64,000 nt of DNA from positions 27,185 to 91,184 of the forward strand of contig CAJWEZ010000007.1 of NCBI GenBank assembly GCA_913030605.1, written 5' to 3'. Shown here piece by piece: positions 8,436 through 16,207 of this stretch; positions within the stretch are counted from its first letter, which is position 1; every line of letters starts with the position of its first letter. The notes beneath the pieces are model-generated. The model did not search any database. It was not told the origin of the DNA and was given only the letters and a program-made list of their open reading frames with translations. Source of the stretch: an uncultured Spirochaeta sp. Lineage in GTDB: Bacteria > Spirochaetota > Spirochaetia > DSM-27196 > Alkalispirochaetaceae. Made by a program: the position numbers and the translations under genes.

Positions 8436-9014
8436 ATGGGGGCCCCTCTTCTTGTCGTCGGGCTGGGGAATCCCGGCCCGCGATTCCAATTCACCCGTCA
8501 CAACGTGGGCTTCGATCTGGTCGAAGCCCTTTCTGCATCTGTCGGCAGACCGCTTCGGAAGGCTCTGTTCCGTCCCGTGCAGTGGGCCCGGGGCGTGCCT
8601 GCGCTGGCAAAGCCACTGACCTTCATGAACCGCAGTGGTCAGGTAGTTCCGTGGCTGCTGCAGAAAACCGGCATTCCGGCGGAGCGTCTGGTGGTGGTGG
8701 TGGATAACATGGACTTGCCACCGGGCGAGATTCGCATGAAGCGCCGGGGAAGTCCGGCAAGCCACAACGGACTCAAATCGATCAGTGAGGCGCTGGGACA
8801 CGACGAGTATCCCCGCCTTTACGTTGGCGTCGGGCGTCCGGCAGCGGACACCGACACGATCACGCACGTCCTCGGTCGATTCGACGACGACGATCGGGCA
8901 CTCGTGGACGACGCGCTGGCGCGCGCGGTGCCGGTGCTTGCCGACAGCACGGATCGCGATATTCAGCAGCTTATCAGCGAGATCAACGCCCGTCGTCGGC
9001 CGGAGTCGGCGTGA
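8436..9014 (+). CDS. pth: Peptidyl-tRNA hydrolase
   Basis: 192 aa. It releases peptides from drop-off peptidyl-tRNAs. The expected active-site elements are present: GLGNPG, TRHNVGFD (catalytic His), FMNRSGQ, VDNMDLPPGEIR (the Asp in a slightly unusual VDNMD context) and ASHNGLKSI. It starts 4 nt after the rplY stop and overlaps tilS by 4 nt, so the genes are co-translated. Confidence 0.95.
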   Translation: MGAPLLVVGLGNPGPRFQFTRHNVGFDLVEALSASVGRPLRKALFRPVQWARGVPALAKPLTFMNRSGQVVPWLLQKTGIPAERLVVVVDNMDLPPGEIRMKRRGSPASHNGLKSISEALGHDEYPRLYVGVGRPAADTDTITHVLGRFDDDDRALVDDALARAVPVLADSTDRDIQQLISEINARRRPESA

Positions 9015-10426
9015 CCGTCCCGGCCCGCGTGCAACGGGCGCTGCAGGACCTTGGCGTACCGGATTCAGCGCGTCTGCTGGTGGCCGTATCCGGTGGGCGT
9101 GACAGCAGTATCCTGCTTCGGGCGTTGCATGCTGCGGGCCGCCGCGGCATTGCATGCGTGTGGGTCGATCACGGTCTGCGTTCCCCGGCGGATCGCGCCG
9201 CCGACGAAGGGGTGGTTCGACGCGCGGCCGCAGCGATGAGCGCACCCCTGCACGTCGTACGCGTGCCACCCGGTGAGATCGAGACGCAGGCGGCGCGGGA
9301 CGGTCAGAGCGTTGAGCACGTGGCCCGCACCCGACGGTATCGGGCGTTCCTCGAGGTTGCCGGTACGATGGATGGCGAGGGGCCGGTGTACGTGATAACC
9401 GCGCATCACCGCCGTGACCAGGCGGAGACGGTGCTCATGCGGCTGTCCCAGGGCCGGTCGTTCCTCGAGCATCCGGGGATGCCGGCGGTGCGGCAGCTGT
9501 CGGCGGGCCCCCCGTCGGTGGTTCTCGTTCGACCGGTGCTGGAAATCGATCCCGATGAGCTGTATCGCTGGGGTCGCGAGGTCGACCAGGAATGGTCCGA
9601 GGACGTCACCAACAGCGACCGTCGCTATGTCCGCAACGCGATCCGCGGGGATGTACTGCCGGTTCTGGGCGCCACCGTCGCCGGCGCGGAATCGCACCTC
9701 GCCAATCTGGCGGCTGAGGCGCGCGATGTGAGACAGGCGCTCTTCACGCTCATTCCGGCTGCATCGCGGGGACGCATCGTGGCGGCCGGCGAGTGTGCCC
9801 GGTGGGTTGTGCCGCGGGAGCGGCTTGACCGGTTGCCATCGCCGGCGCGGGAGCTCGTGATTCGGGAGGCCGCATACCGCCTGACGGCCGTTCAGCGCAT
9901 CGACGGCGGGTTTCTTCGGGAGGCGCTGCGGCAGTTGGACGCCGGAACCCTCGAAATCAGCGTCTCGAACCCCGGGGCCGAACTCCGGATCGTGGCAGAC
10001 AGACGGTGGGTGACGCTCGAACGCGATATTGTCCCGGATGGGCAAAGTGGTTATCTTTGGCCCGTATACGAGGACTGTGATATTCAGATAGCCGTGGGCT
10101 CCCGAGAGATCAGGCCCGTTGGGCGGCGCGGGAGCGGGGAACACGCCGGTACGTCGGACCCGTTCAGGCTCCAGGTGAGCGGCATTCAGTTCCCCGGCGT
10201 CCTTCGACGGCAGCGACCCGGTGATCGCATCCTGCGGAATCGCCGGTTGCGGCCGCTGGCGCATCCCGACCGGCTGCGGGAACCGGCGGCGGTCGTAGAG
10301 GACACCGCCGGTATCGCCATCGGAATCTGGCGGGACGGGCGATGGGTCTCCCGCGACACCGTCCGCTGGAGCGGCGGATGGCCGGATGACGGCCGGCACA
10401 ATGTGACTATTCGCGTACGAGGTTGA
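9011..10426 (+). CDS. tilS: tRNA(Ile)-lysidine synthetase
   Basis: 471 aa, GTG start overlapping pth. The PP-loop SGGRDSSIL (about residues 28-36) binds ATP, and HHRRDQAETVLMRL and RYVRNAIR are typical TilS segments. The enzyme converts C34 of tRNA-Ile(CAU) to lysidine so that it reads AUA. The C-terminal third is a TilS-type substrate-binding domain ending WRDGRWVSRD. Its stop lies 9 nt before the ftsH ATG. Confidence 0.92.
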   Translation: MTVPARVQRALQDLGVPDSARLLVAVSGGRDSSILLRALHAAGRRGIACVWVDHGLRSPADRAADEGVVRRAAAAMSAPLHVVRVPPGEIETQAARDGQSVEHVARTRRYRAFLEVAGTMDGEGPVYVITAHHRRDQAETVLMRLSQGRSFLEHPGMPAVRQLSAGPPSVVLVRPVLEIDPDELYRWGREVDQEWSEDVTNSDRRYVRNAIRGDVLPVLGATVAGAESHLANLAAEARDVRQALFTLIPAASRGRIVAAGECARWVVPRERLDRLPSPARELVIREAAYRLTAVQRIDGGFLREALRQLDAGTLEISVSNPGAELRIVADRRWVTLERDIVPDGQSGYLWPVYEDCDIQIAVGSREIRPVGRRGSGEHAGTSDPFRLQVSGIQFPGVLRRQRPGDRILRNRRLRPLAHPDRLREPAAVVEDTAGIAIGIWRDGRWVSRDTVRWSGGWPDDGRHNVTIRVRG

Positions 10427-10435
10427 TTGAAAGCG

Positions 10436-12475
10436 ATGCAGAACAACAACGATCGGGATCCCCACGGCGGCGGAAACCGGAATAACAACGACAACGAGAA
10501 CAACAACTTCAATTTCAATTTCCGCAACAATCGTTTTGCGTTGATCTTTCTGGTCGCGCTGCTCGGGATGTTCGTGGTTATGCTGTTCTCGAACACCCAG
10601 ACCACCGGTCGGGAGATTCCGTACTCGCAGTTTCTCGGATACCTGCGGGAAGGCCAGGTGGAATCTGTCAGGATCGTCGATCAGTACGAGATTCAAGGGC
10701 AGCTGCGAACGTCCGCCGGCGAGTCATCGGCGTTCGTTACCAATATTCCCTATTTCGACGATCAGCTGATTCCTCAGCTTCGCGAGCAGGGGGTCCGGTT
10801 CTCCGGCTCACCGCGGCCGGTATCGCCGTTCCAGGTGCTCCTGGAGTTTCTTCCCTGGTTTATCGGGTTTTTCTTCATCTGGTTCATGTTCCGGCAGGTG
10901 CAGGGCAGCGGTAACCGTGCGTTCTCCTTCGGGAAGAGCAAGGCCAAGCGCTACATGGACGAAGGCATCAAGGTTACGTTCGACGATGTCGCCGGCCAGA
11001 AGGAAGCCAAATACGAGCTCGAGGAGATCGTCGAGTTTCTGAAGAACCCGCAGAAGTTCACACGTATCGGAGCGAAGATTCCCAAGGGCGTCCTTCTGGT
11101 TGGAATGCCCGGGACGGGGAAAACGCTGCTCGCCAAGGCGAGCGCCGGTGAAGCGGGGGTCTCGTTCTTTCACATGAGCGGTTCCGACTTCGTGGAGATG
11201 TTTGTCGGCGTCGGCGCGAGTCGGGTCCGCGACCTCTTTGAGCAGGGGCGCAAGAACGCGCCGTGCATCATTTTCATCGACGAGCTCGACGCCGTGGGGC
11301 GAACCCGCGGGGCCGGCTACGGCGGTGGTCACGACGAGCGGGAACAGACGCTCAACCAGATGCTGGTGGAGATGGACGGATTCGACACCAAGGACGGTGT
11401 CATCGTTCTCGCCGCCACCAACCGCCCCGACGTTCTCGACCCGGCGATCCTTCGTCCGGGCAGGTTCGACCGCCAGATCATGGTCGACATGCCCGACATG
11501 AGCGAGCGACAGGAAATTCTGGCGGTGCACTGCAAGAAGATCAAACTCGACGCCAGCGTCAACCTCAACACGATCGCCCGTGCAACCCCCGGATCAAGCG
11601 GTGCTGATCTCGCCAACCTGGTCAACGAGGCGGCACTGTACGCGGCTCGCAAGGATAAGGATACCGTCAGCGCCGAGGACTTCGAGGAGGCGCGCGACAA
11701 GATTCTCATGGGCGTGGCGCGCAAATCGCGAATCATCAACGACGACGAAAAACTGAAAACCGCACGCCACGAGGCGGGGCACGCGCTGTTGCACTACTAT
11801 CTGCCCAACGCCGACCCGCTGCACAAGGTGACGGTGATTCCCCGGGGTCGGGCGCTTGGCGTTGCGTTCTCGCTCCCCGAGCAGGACAGTTACAGCAAGG
11901 GATCCGGTTACCTCACCGATCGCATCAAGATCGCCTACGGCGGCTACGTCGCGGAAAAGATGTTCTACGACGAAACCACCACCGGCGTGCAGAACGACCT
12001 GAAACAGGCCACCGAGATGGCACGGCGCATGGTGACGGAATGGGGTATGAGTCGGCTGGGGCCGATCTCCTTTGGCCAGGAAGATGAACCGATCTTCATC
12101 GGCAAGGAAATCGCATCCCACAAGGACTACTCGGAATCCACCGCCCAGTCGATCGATACGGAAATCCGTCGGATTCTCGAGGAGTCTTTTCAGGACGCCG
12201 AGCGCATTCTCAGCGAGCACCGCGAACAGTTGGAAACGCTCGCCCATGCCCTGGTGGAGAAGGAGACGCTTTCCGACGCCGAGATCCGCGACATGCTGGG
12301 ATTTCCGCCGCGGAAGCAGCTGTCGATGGCAGACGCCGCCGACCTTCCGCCGCTGGACGGTCCCTCCGCGGGACAGGAGACATCCTCCGATGAGGGCGCC
12401 ACGACGGACGAGTCGGAGCCCGAGGACTCCGGGGCGGACGACACAGAAGCCGAGGATTCCTCCACGGACGAGTAG
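10436..12475 (+). CDS. ftsH: ATP-dependent zinc metalloprotease FtsH
   Basis: 679 aa from ATG 10436; TTG 10427 is an alternative start. The order is an Asn-rich N-terminal tail (residues 2-32), a membrane segment (about 33-53), a periplasmic FtsH domain, a second membrane segment (about 140-160), the AAA+ module (Walker A GMPGTGKT at about 223-230, Walker B IIFIDELD, second region of homology) and the M41 protease with zinc motif HEAGH at 445-449. The tail beyond residue 620 is acidic. It degrades damaged membrane proteins. The Walker A has Met where Pro is usual. The Asn-rich cytoplasmic tail is unusual. Confidence 0.96.
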   Translation: MQNNNDRDPHGGGNRNNNDNENNNFNFNFRNNRFALIFLVALLGMFVVMLFSNTQTTGREIPYSQFLGYLREGQVESVRIVDQYEIQGQLRTSAGESSAFVTNIPYFDDQLIPQLREQGVRFSGSPRPVSPFQVLLEFLPWFIGFFFIWFMFRQVQGSGNRAFSFGKSKAKRYMDEGIKVTFDDVAGQKEAKYELEEIVEFLKNPQKFTRIGAKIPKGVLLVGMPGTGKTLLAKASAGEAGVSFFHMSGSDFVEMFVGVGASRVRDLFEQGRKNAPCIIFIDELDAVGRTRGAGYGGGHDEREQTLNQMLVEMDGFDTKDGVIVLAATNRPDVLDPAILRPGRFDRQIMVDMPDMSERQEILAVHCKKIKLDASVNLNTIARATPGSSGADLANLVNEAALYAARKDKDTVSAEDFEEARDKILMGVARKSRIINDDEKLKTARHEAGHALLHYYLPNADPLHKVTVIPRGRALGVAFSLPEQDSYSKGSGYLTDRIKIAYGGYVAEKMFYDETTTGVQNDLKQATEMARRMVTEWGMSRLGPISFGQEDEPIFIGKEIASHKDYSESTAQSIDTEIRRILEESFQDAERILSEHREQLETLAHALVEKETLSDAEIRDMLGFPPRKQLSMADAADLPPLDGPSAGQETSSDEGATTDESEPEDSGADDTEAEDSSTDE

Positions 12476-12477
12476 AC

Positions 12478-13878
12478 ATGGCACGGCGGCGGGCCCCATC
12501 GCTGACAATTGTTCTCATCTGCGTGTGTGCGGGACTTGTCCCCGTGCGGGCGCAGAGCGGGCAGACAGATGGTGACCTGTATCGCCGCATGGCCGTGGAT
12601 CTTACGCTCCACGCGACCCGGCTTCCGGAGTCCGATGTGGATGGACGCCGGGAGCTTGCGACGCGGGCGGCGGCGCTCGACCCCGATCTTGCGGATCCTC
12701 TGCTGGTCCTCGCGGACCTCCTGCGGGGTGATCAGCGGTCGGTGCGACGGCGCGCGGCGCTCCTGACGGACGCCCTGGACCGTGAGTTTGTCTCCCGCAG
12801 TCGACGCGCGGCGGTGACCGATCGGGCACGCCTGATGCTCCAGACCGGGCACCCGGCCGAGGCGCTCTCCCTCCTGCACGCAGAACTGTCAAGAGACACG
12901 GATACGCCGCCCCTCGTCCGGATGCTCGGTGAATCGCAGGCATCGGAGCTGGATGAGGCCGACCTGCTGTACGTGGAGGCGCTTGTGGCCGCCGGCGGAC
13001 CGTGGTACGGGGGACGTGTGCTCGCCGACCTCCGGGACCGCTTTCCCGCGGACGAACGCCTCGCGGGATTGTCGTGGGCACGGAGCGGGGCCGTGACCCT
13101 GCCGATGCTGGAGTGGACCGACGCCGCCGAAGTCGCCGGGCTCCTCCCGTCTGCCGTGTATCGCGACATGCTGCTCGCGGGCGTTCCCGCTGCCAGGGTC
13201 GCGCCGGTCGTTGCCCGCTACCGCGCCGCGGGAGGGGCAGACCCGGTGGTCGAGGCGGTCGCCGCGGCGGCCGGCCTCGATGGAGATGTGCCCGACCACG
13301 CCTGGCGAACCGACAAGTTTGTGTGGGAGGTGTGGGCGAGTCGGTCCGATGAGTCCACTGCGTCCTCGGCGGCGGCGGAACGGGCCCTGGCACTGGTCAG
13401 CGACGCCGATTCCACCGTCCTGGAGCTGGACGTCGATCGCGACGGATTCTGGGAGGAACGGTACCACCTCGAAGGGGGCCGGCTGGTGGCGTGGCAGGCC
13501 GATCCTGACGAGGACGGGGTGGTCTCCGCGGCGTTGCGCCTGGATGATCCGTCGGTGACGGTTCTGGTGCGGCATCCGTACCGTGACGAGGTCGTCGAGC
13601 TGTTTTGCGCGCGATACCCGTCCGTGTCCCGGGTCCGCTGGCTCGCCGGCGACGGTGGTCGTGAGTGGCGGCCGGCGACGCCGATCCCGGTGGATTTTGG
13701 TGTCGCAGCAGCGCTCGACGCCGACCTCTGGGAAACCCTGACCGGTCGGGTGGTCCTCGCGGACGACCTGGCCACGCGATTTGATCGTCAGCAATACGCC
13801 TCCGGTTCGCGTCAACTCGACGGGGCGGTGGTTCGTGACCTCCGTGATGAAGCCGGCCGTTTGGAGCTCCTGCAATGA
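12478..13878 (+). CDS. Exported hypothetical protein
   Basis: 466 aa, starting 2 nt after the ftsH stop and overlapping the next gene by 4 nt. Residues 1-24 form a signal peptide (basic start, hydrophobic core LTIVLICVCAGLV, then VRAQ, a plausible cleavage site). The body is Ala/Leu/Arg/Asp-rich and largely helical, with features like tetratricopeptide pairs in the first half. I do not recognise a family. The tight coupling to a lipoprotein protease suggests a periplasmic partner or envelope stress role; this is inference from position only. Confidence 0.7.
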   Translation: MARRRAPSLTIVLICVCAGLVPVRAQSGQTDGDLYRRMAVDLTLHATRLPESDVDGRRELATRAAALDPDLADPLLVLADLLRGDQRSVRRRAALLTDALDREFVSRSRRAAVTDRARLMLQTGHPAEALSLLHAELSRDTDTPPLVRMLGESQASELDEADLLYVEALVAAGGPWYGGRVLADLRDRFPADERLAGLSWARSGAVTLPMLEWTDAAEVAGLLPSAVYRDMLLAGVPAARVAPVVARYRAAGGADPVVEAVAAAAGLDGDVPDHAWRTDKFVWEVWASRSDESTASSAAAERALALVSDADSTVLELDVDRDGFWEERYHLEGGRLVAWQADPDEDGVVSAALRLDDPSVTVLVRHPYRDEVVELFCARYPSVSRVRWLAGDGGREWRPATPIPVDFGVAAALDADLWETLTGRVVLADDLATRFDRQQYASGSRQLDGAVVRDLRDEAGRLELLQ

Positions 13879-15719
13879 AACATCGTCGTCAACACCGCAC
13901 CATCCTCCGTGCCTCCACCGTCGTCGTCGCCGCGATGCTGGCGTTCTCGGCGTGCGAGACCTCGCCGCCGGTACCGGACAGGACGTTCACCCGCGCAGGC
14001 CTCCTTGTCGATGCCGTGGAGGCACGCCTCGACAGCGATCGACCGATTCAGGCGGTCAACACCGTTACTCAGGGCCGCGACCGTGGGTTCCTCGATGACC
14101 AGGAGACGCGCACGTTCCTCGAGCGTGTCATCCAGGACGAACGCGATCGGTACCGCGCAGCCGTAGCGGACCGGGACTATCGGACTGCGGTCGCAGCGGA
14201 ACACAATCTGCGACGTCTGGGCGGTGACCCGCTGGAACTGGGGCTGGCGGTCGACGCGACCGACGGTATCGCGTCCCGCGACCAGCTGTTGCTCGACTGG
14301 TCCCTGGCGGAGCTGGATGCCGGTGAGCCGGTTCTGGCGCTCTATCTGCTCCTGAGACGATCGACGCTCGGCGACCTGGACAGCGCGCAGGTGGCGCGCT
14401 TCCTCGATGTCGCGGGAACGCTGAACCACGACGAGGCGGTGAGGCGTCTTTCGCGTATCGCCGCCAACGGCAGTGACGCTGCCACCTCCGGCGGTGGCGG
14501 GACCGCGGTGGTGGACAGCGCCGCGGAGATGCTGCGCGGAACCGTGACGGTATGGGTAAACCGCGGGATTCGTCTCGAACAGGGCGTTGGGGTTCCCGAC
14601 CGTGTCATCGGCAGCGGTTTTTTTGTCGATCCCCGGGGATATCTCCTGACCAACTATCACGTCATATCCAGCGAAGTCGACCCGGAATACGAGGGGTACT
14701 CTCGGTTGTTCGTGAAACTGCCGGGACGGCCGGACCAGCGGATTCCCGCCCGGGTGGTCGGATACGACCGAATCTTCGACCTCGCGCTCCTGAAGGTGGA
14801 GGTCGATCCGGAGTACGTTTTCTCCCTGAGCGATACGCGGGAGCTTGAACCGGGAGAACGGGTCCTCGCCCTGGGGTCGCCCGGCGGCCTGGACAGTACG
14901 GTCACCTCCGGGATCGTCTCGGCATCGGGGCGACGGTTTCTGCAGATGGGCGAGGCGGTACAGGTAGACGTTCCGATCAACCCGGGAAACAGCGGTGGTC
15001 CCCTCGTTCTGCCCGATGGCCAGGTTGCCGGGGTTGTCTTCGCCGGCCTCGAACAGTTCGAAGGGGTCAACTTTGCGATTCCCTCGTACTGGATTCGGCA
15101 CTTCTTCCCGCGGCTCTTTGAAGACGGCGAGGTTACGCACGCCTGGATCGGCATCTCGGTGTTCGAGGTCGACCACGGGCTTCAGGTTGCGTACGTCGCT
15201 CCGGGATCGCCGGCGGACAGGGCAGGCATTCAGGCAGGCATGGTCCTGACGGAGATCGAGGGGACCGCCGTGGACACGCTCGCCGGTGCGCAGGACGTGC
15301 TCCTCGGTGTTGCGTCGGACAGCGTTCTCTCCACCGTGTGGCGTCGGACCGCAGCCGACGGCAGCGTGCACACCACGCGGCGTCTCCTGGCGACCGATCA
15401 GCGCCCCTACAGCCCCGTGGAGGACGCCCTGGAGCGTCAGCCGATCGAGGCGTTGTTCCCCGTTCTGTACGGGATGGATGTCGACCGCGTCTCCGCGGCC
15501 CCCTGGGGGCCGGACTTTGTCATTACCGGCGTCCAGCCCGGCTCGATCGCCGACGAATCCAGCCTGTCCGTAGACGACCCGTTCGCACTGCGTGACTGGC
15601 GTGTGGACCGGGATCTCCGTGCCGCGTTCATTCAGATCGTAATCAAGAAACGGAAGGCCGGGTTCCTCGAGTCCGGGGTACAGCTCGGCGCGTTCCTGGA
15701 GACCGATTCGTTCCTCTGA
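13875..15719 (+). CDS. HtrA/DegP-like trypsin-fold serine protease, lipoprotein, with PDZ domain
   Basis: 614 aa. A type II signal (hydrophobic stretch then LAFSACET, Cys about 26) predicts a lipoprotein. Residues 30-210 form a helical region. The trypsin-like domain has His262 (NYHVIS), Asp302 (FDLALLKVE) and Ser373 (NPGNSGGPL), a complete triad. A PDZ domain follows at about 420-500 (GSPADRAGIQAGMVLTEIEG), then a C-terminal stretch of unknown role. A periplasmic quality-control protease is the likely function. The long helical N-terminal region is not in classical DegP. It overlaps the preceding exported gene. Confidence 0.87.
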   Translation: MKHRRQHRTILRASTVVVAAMLAFSACETSPPVPDRTFTRAGLLVDAVEARLDSDRPIQAVNTVTQGRDRGFLDDQETRTFLERVIQDERDRYRAAVADRDYRTAVAAEHNLRRLGGDPLELGLAVDATDGIASRDQLLLDWSLAELDAGEPVLALYLLLRRSTLGDLDSAQVARFLDVAGTLNHDEAVRRLSRIAANGSDAATSGGGGTAVVDSAAEMLRGTVTVWVNRGIRLEQGVGVPDRVIGSGFFVDPRGYLLTNYHVISSEVDPEYEGYSRLFVKLPGRPDQRIPARVVGYDRIFDLALLKVEVDPEYVFSLSDTRELEPGERVLALGSPGGLDSTVTSGIVSASGRRFLQMGEAVQVDVPINPGNSGGPLVLPDGQVAGVVFAGLEQFEGVNFAIPSYWIRHFFPRLFEDGEVTHAWIGISVFEVDHGLQVAYVAPGSPADRAGIQAGMVLTEIEGTAVDTLAGAQDVLLGVASDSVLSTVWRRTAADGSVHTTRRLLATDQRPYSPVEDALERQPIEALFPVLYGMDVDRVSAAPWGPDFVITGVQPGSIADESSLSVDDPFALRDWRVDRDLRAAFIQIVIKKRKAGFLESGVQLGAFLETDSFL

Positions 15720-15784
15720 GTGGGGCCAGCCCGCACCGCATCTGTCTCCTCGTCGGCGGCGAACAATCGCCCGGGATTCCGTAC

Positions 15785-15841
15785 GTCCCGCCGGGACACA
15801 TGTGCGTTTTCAGAGACAGTGTACTATAGTAGTCCCGGGAC
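15785..15841 (+). promoter_or_regulatory. Chemotaxis operon control region with two GTCCC/GGGAC inverted repeats
   Basis: A -10-like TATAGT (15825-15830; or TACTAT at 15822-15827) has no recognisable -35. It is flanked by GTCCCGCCGGGAC (15785-15797) and the perfect palindrome GTCCCGGGAC (15832-15841). The second lies where transcription would begin. This looks like a regulator-binding region before the STAS-cheA operon. No regulator is identified. Confidence 0.45.
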
Positions 15842-15859
15842 CAAAGGATTCACAAAGAT

Positions 15860-16207
15860 ATGAGCACGAAGGTCAAAGTTGTCAGTCTCACGGGAGAGGT
15901 GGTGCTCTCCACCCTTCATGAACATCGAACGCAGATCGCGGCGGCCCTGGAGGAACGTTCCCTGGTCCTGCTGAGCCTCGGCCTGGTCGAGGAAATCGAT
16001 CTGTACGGCGTGCAACTCCTCTACGCAGCGCGACGTCACGCCGACGGCGTGGGCCGCGAGTTACACCTCACCGGTGACGTCCCGGAGCACGTCGCCCGCC
16101 GCCTGTACGAGGGTGGCTTCGTGAGCGCGGTGGTGCGGGACGGCCGGGAACTGGAGACCGCGCTGCACGAGTTTGGCGACGCCGGGAGCGACGACAGCGA
16201 TGCTTGA
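15860..16207 (+). CDS. STAS-domain protein (anti-sigma-antagonist-like)
   Basis: 115 aa. The pattern of alternating strands and helices around VVSLTGEVVLSTLHEH and LVLLSLGLVEEIDLYGVQLLYAARRHA resembles a STAS domain; the usual phosphorylated Ser in the D-S-S-G loop is replaced by the EIDLYG context, so regulation by phosphorylation is doubtful. It overlaps cheA by 8 nt and heads the chemotaxis operon. A role in assembling or tuning the CheA complex is inferred from position. Confidence 0.7.
   Translation: MSTKVKVVSLTGEVVLSTLHEHRTQIAAALEERSLVLLSLGLVEEIDLYGVQLLYAARRHADGVGRELHLTGDVPEHVARRLYEGGFVSAVVRDGRELETALHEFGDAGSDDSDA

Noticed and set aside
13812..15371. 519-aa open frame on the minus strand opposite the protease gene.
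   Set aside because: Same artefact; the plus strand has a complete serine-protease triad.
15720..15859. Search for a standard -35 box for the chemotaxis operon.
   Set aside because: Nothing close to TTGACA at 16-18 bp from the -10-like sequence; only the palindromes stand out, and they are reported as such.
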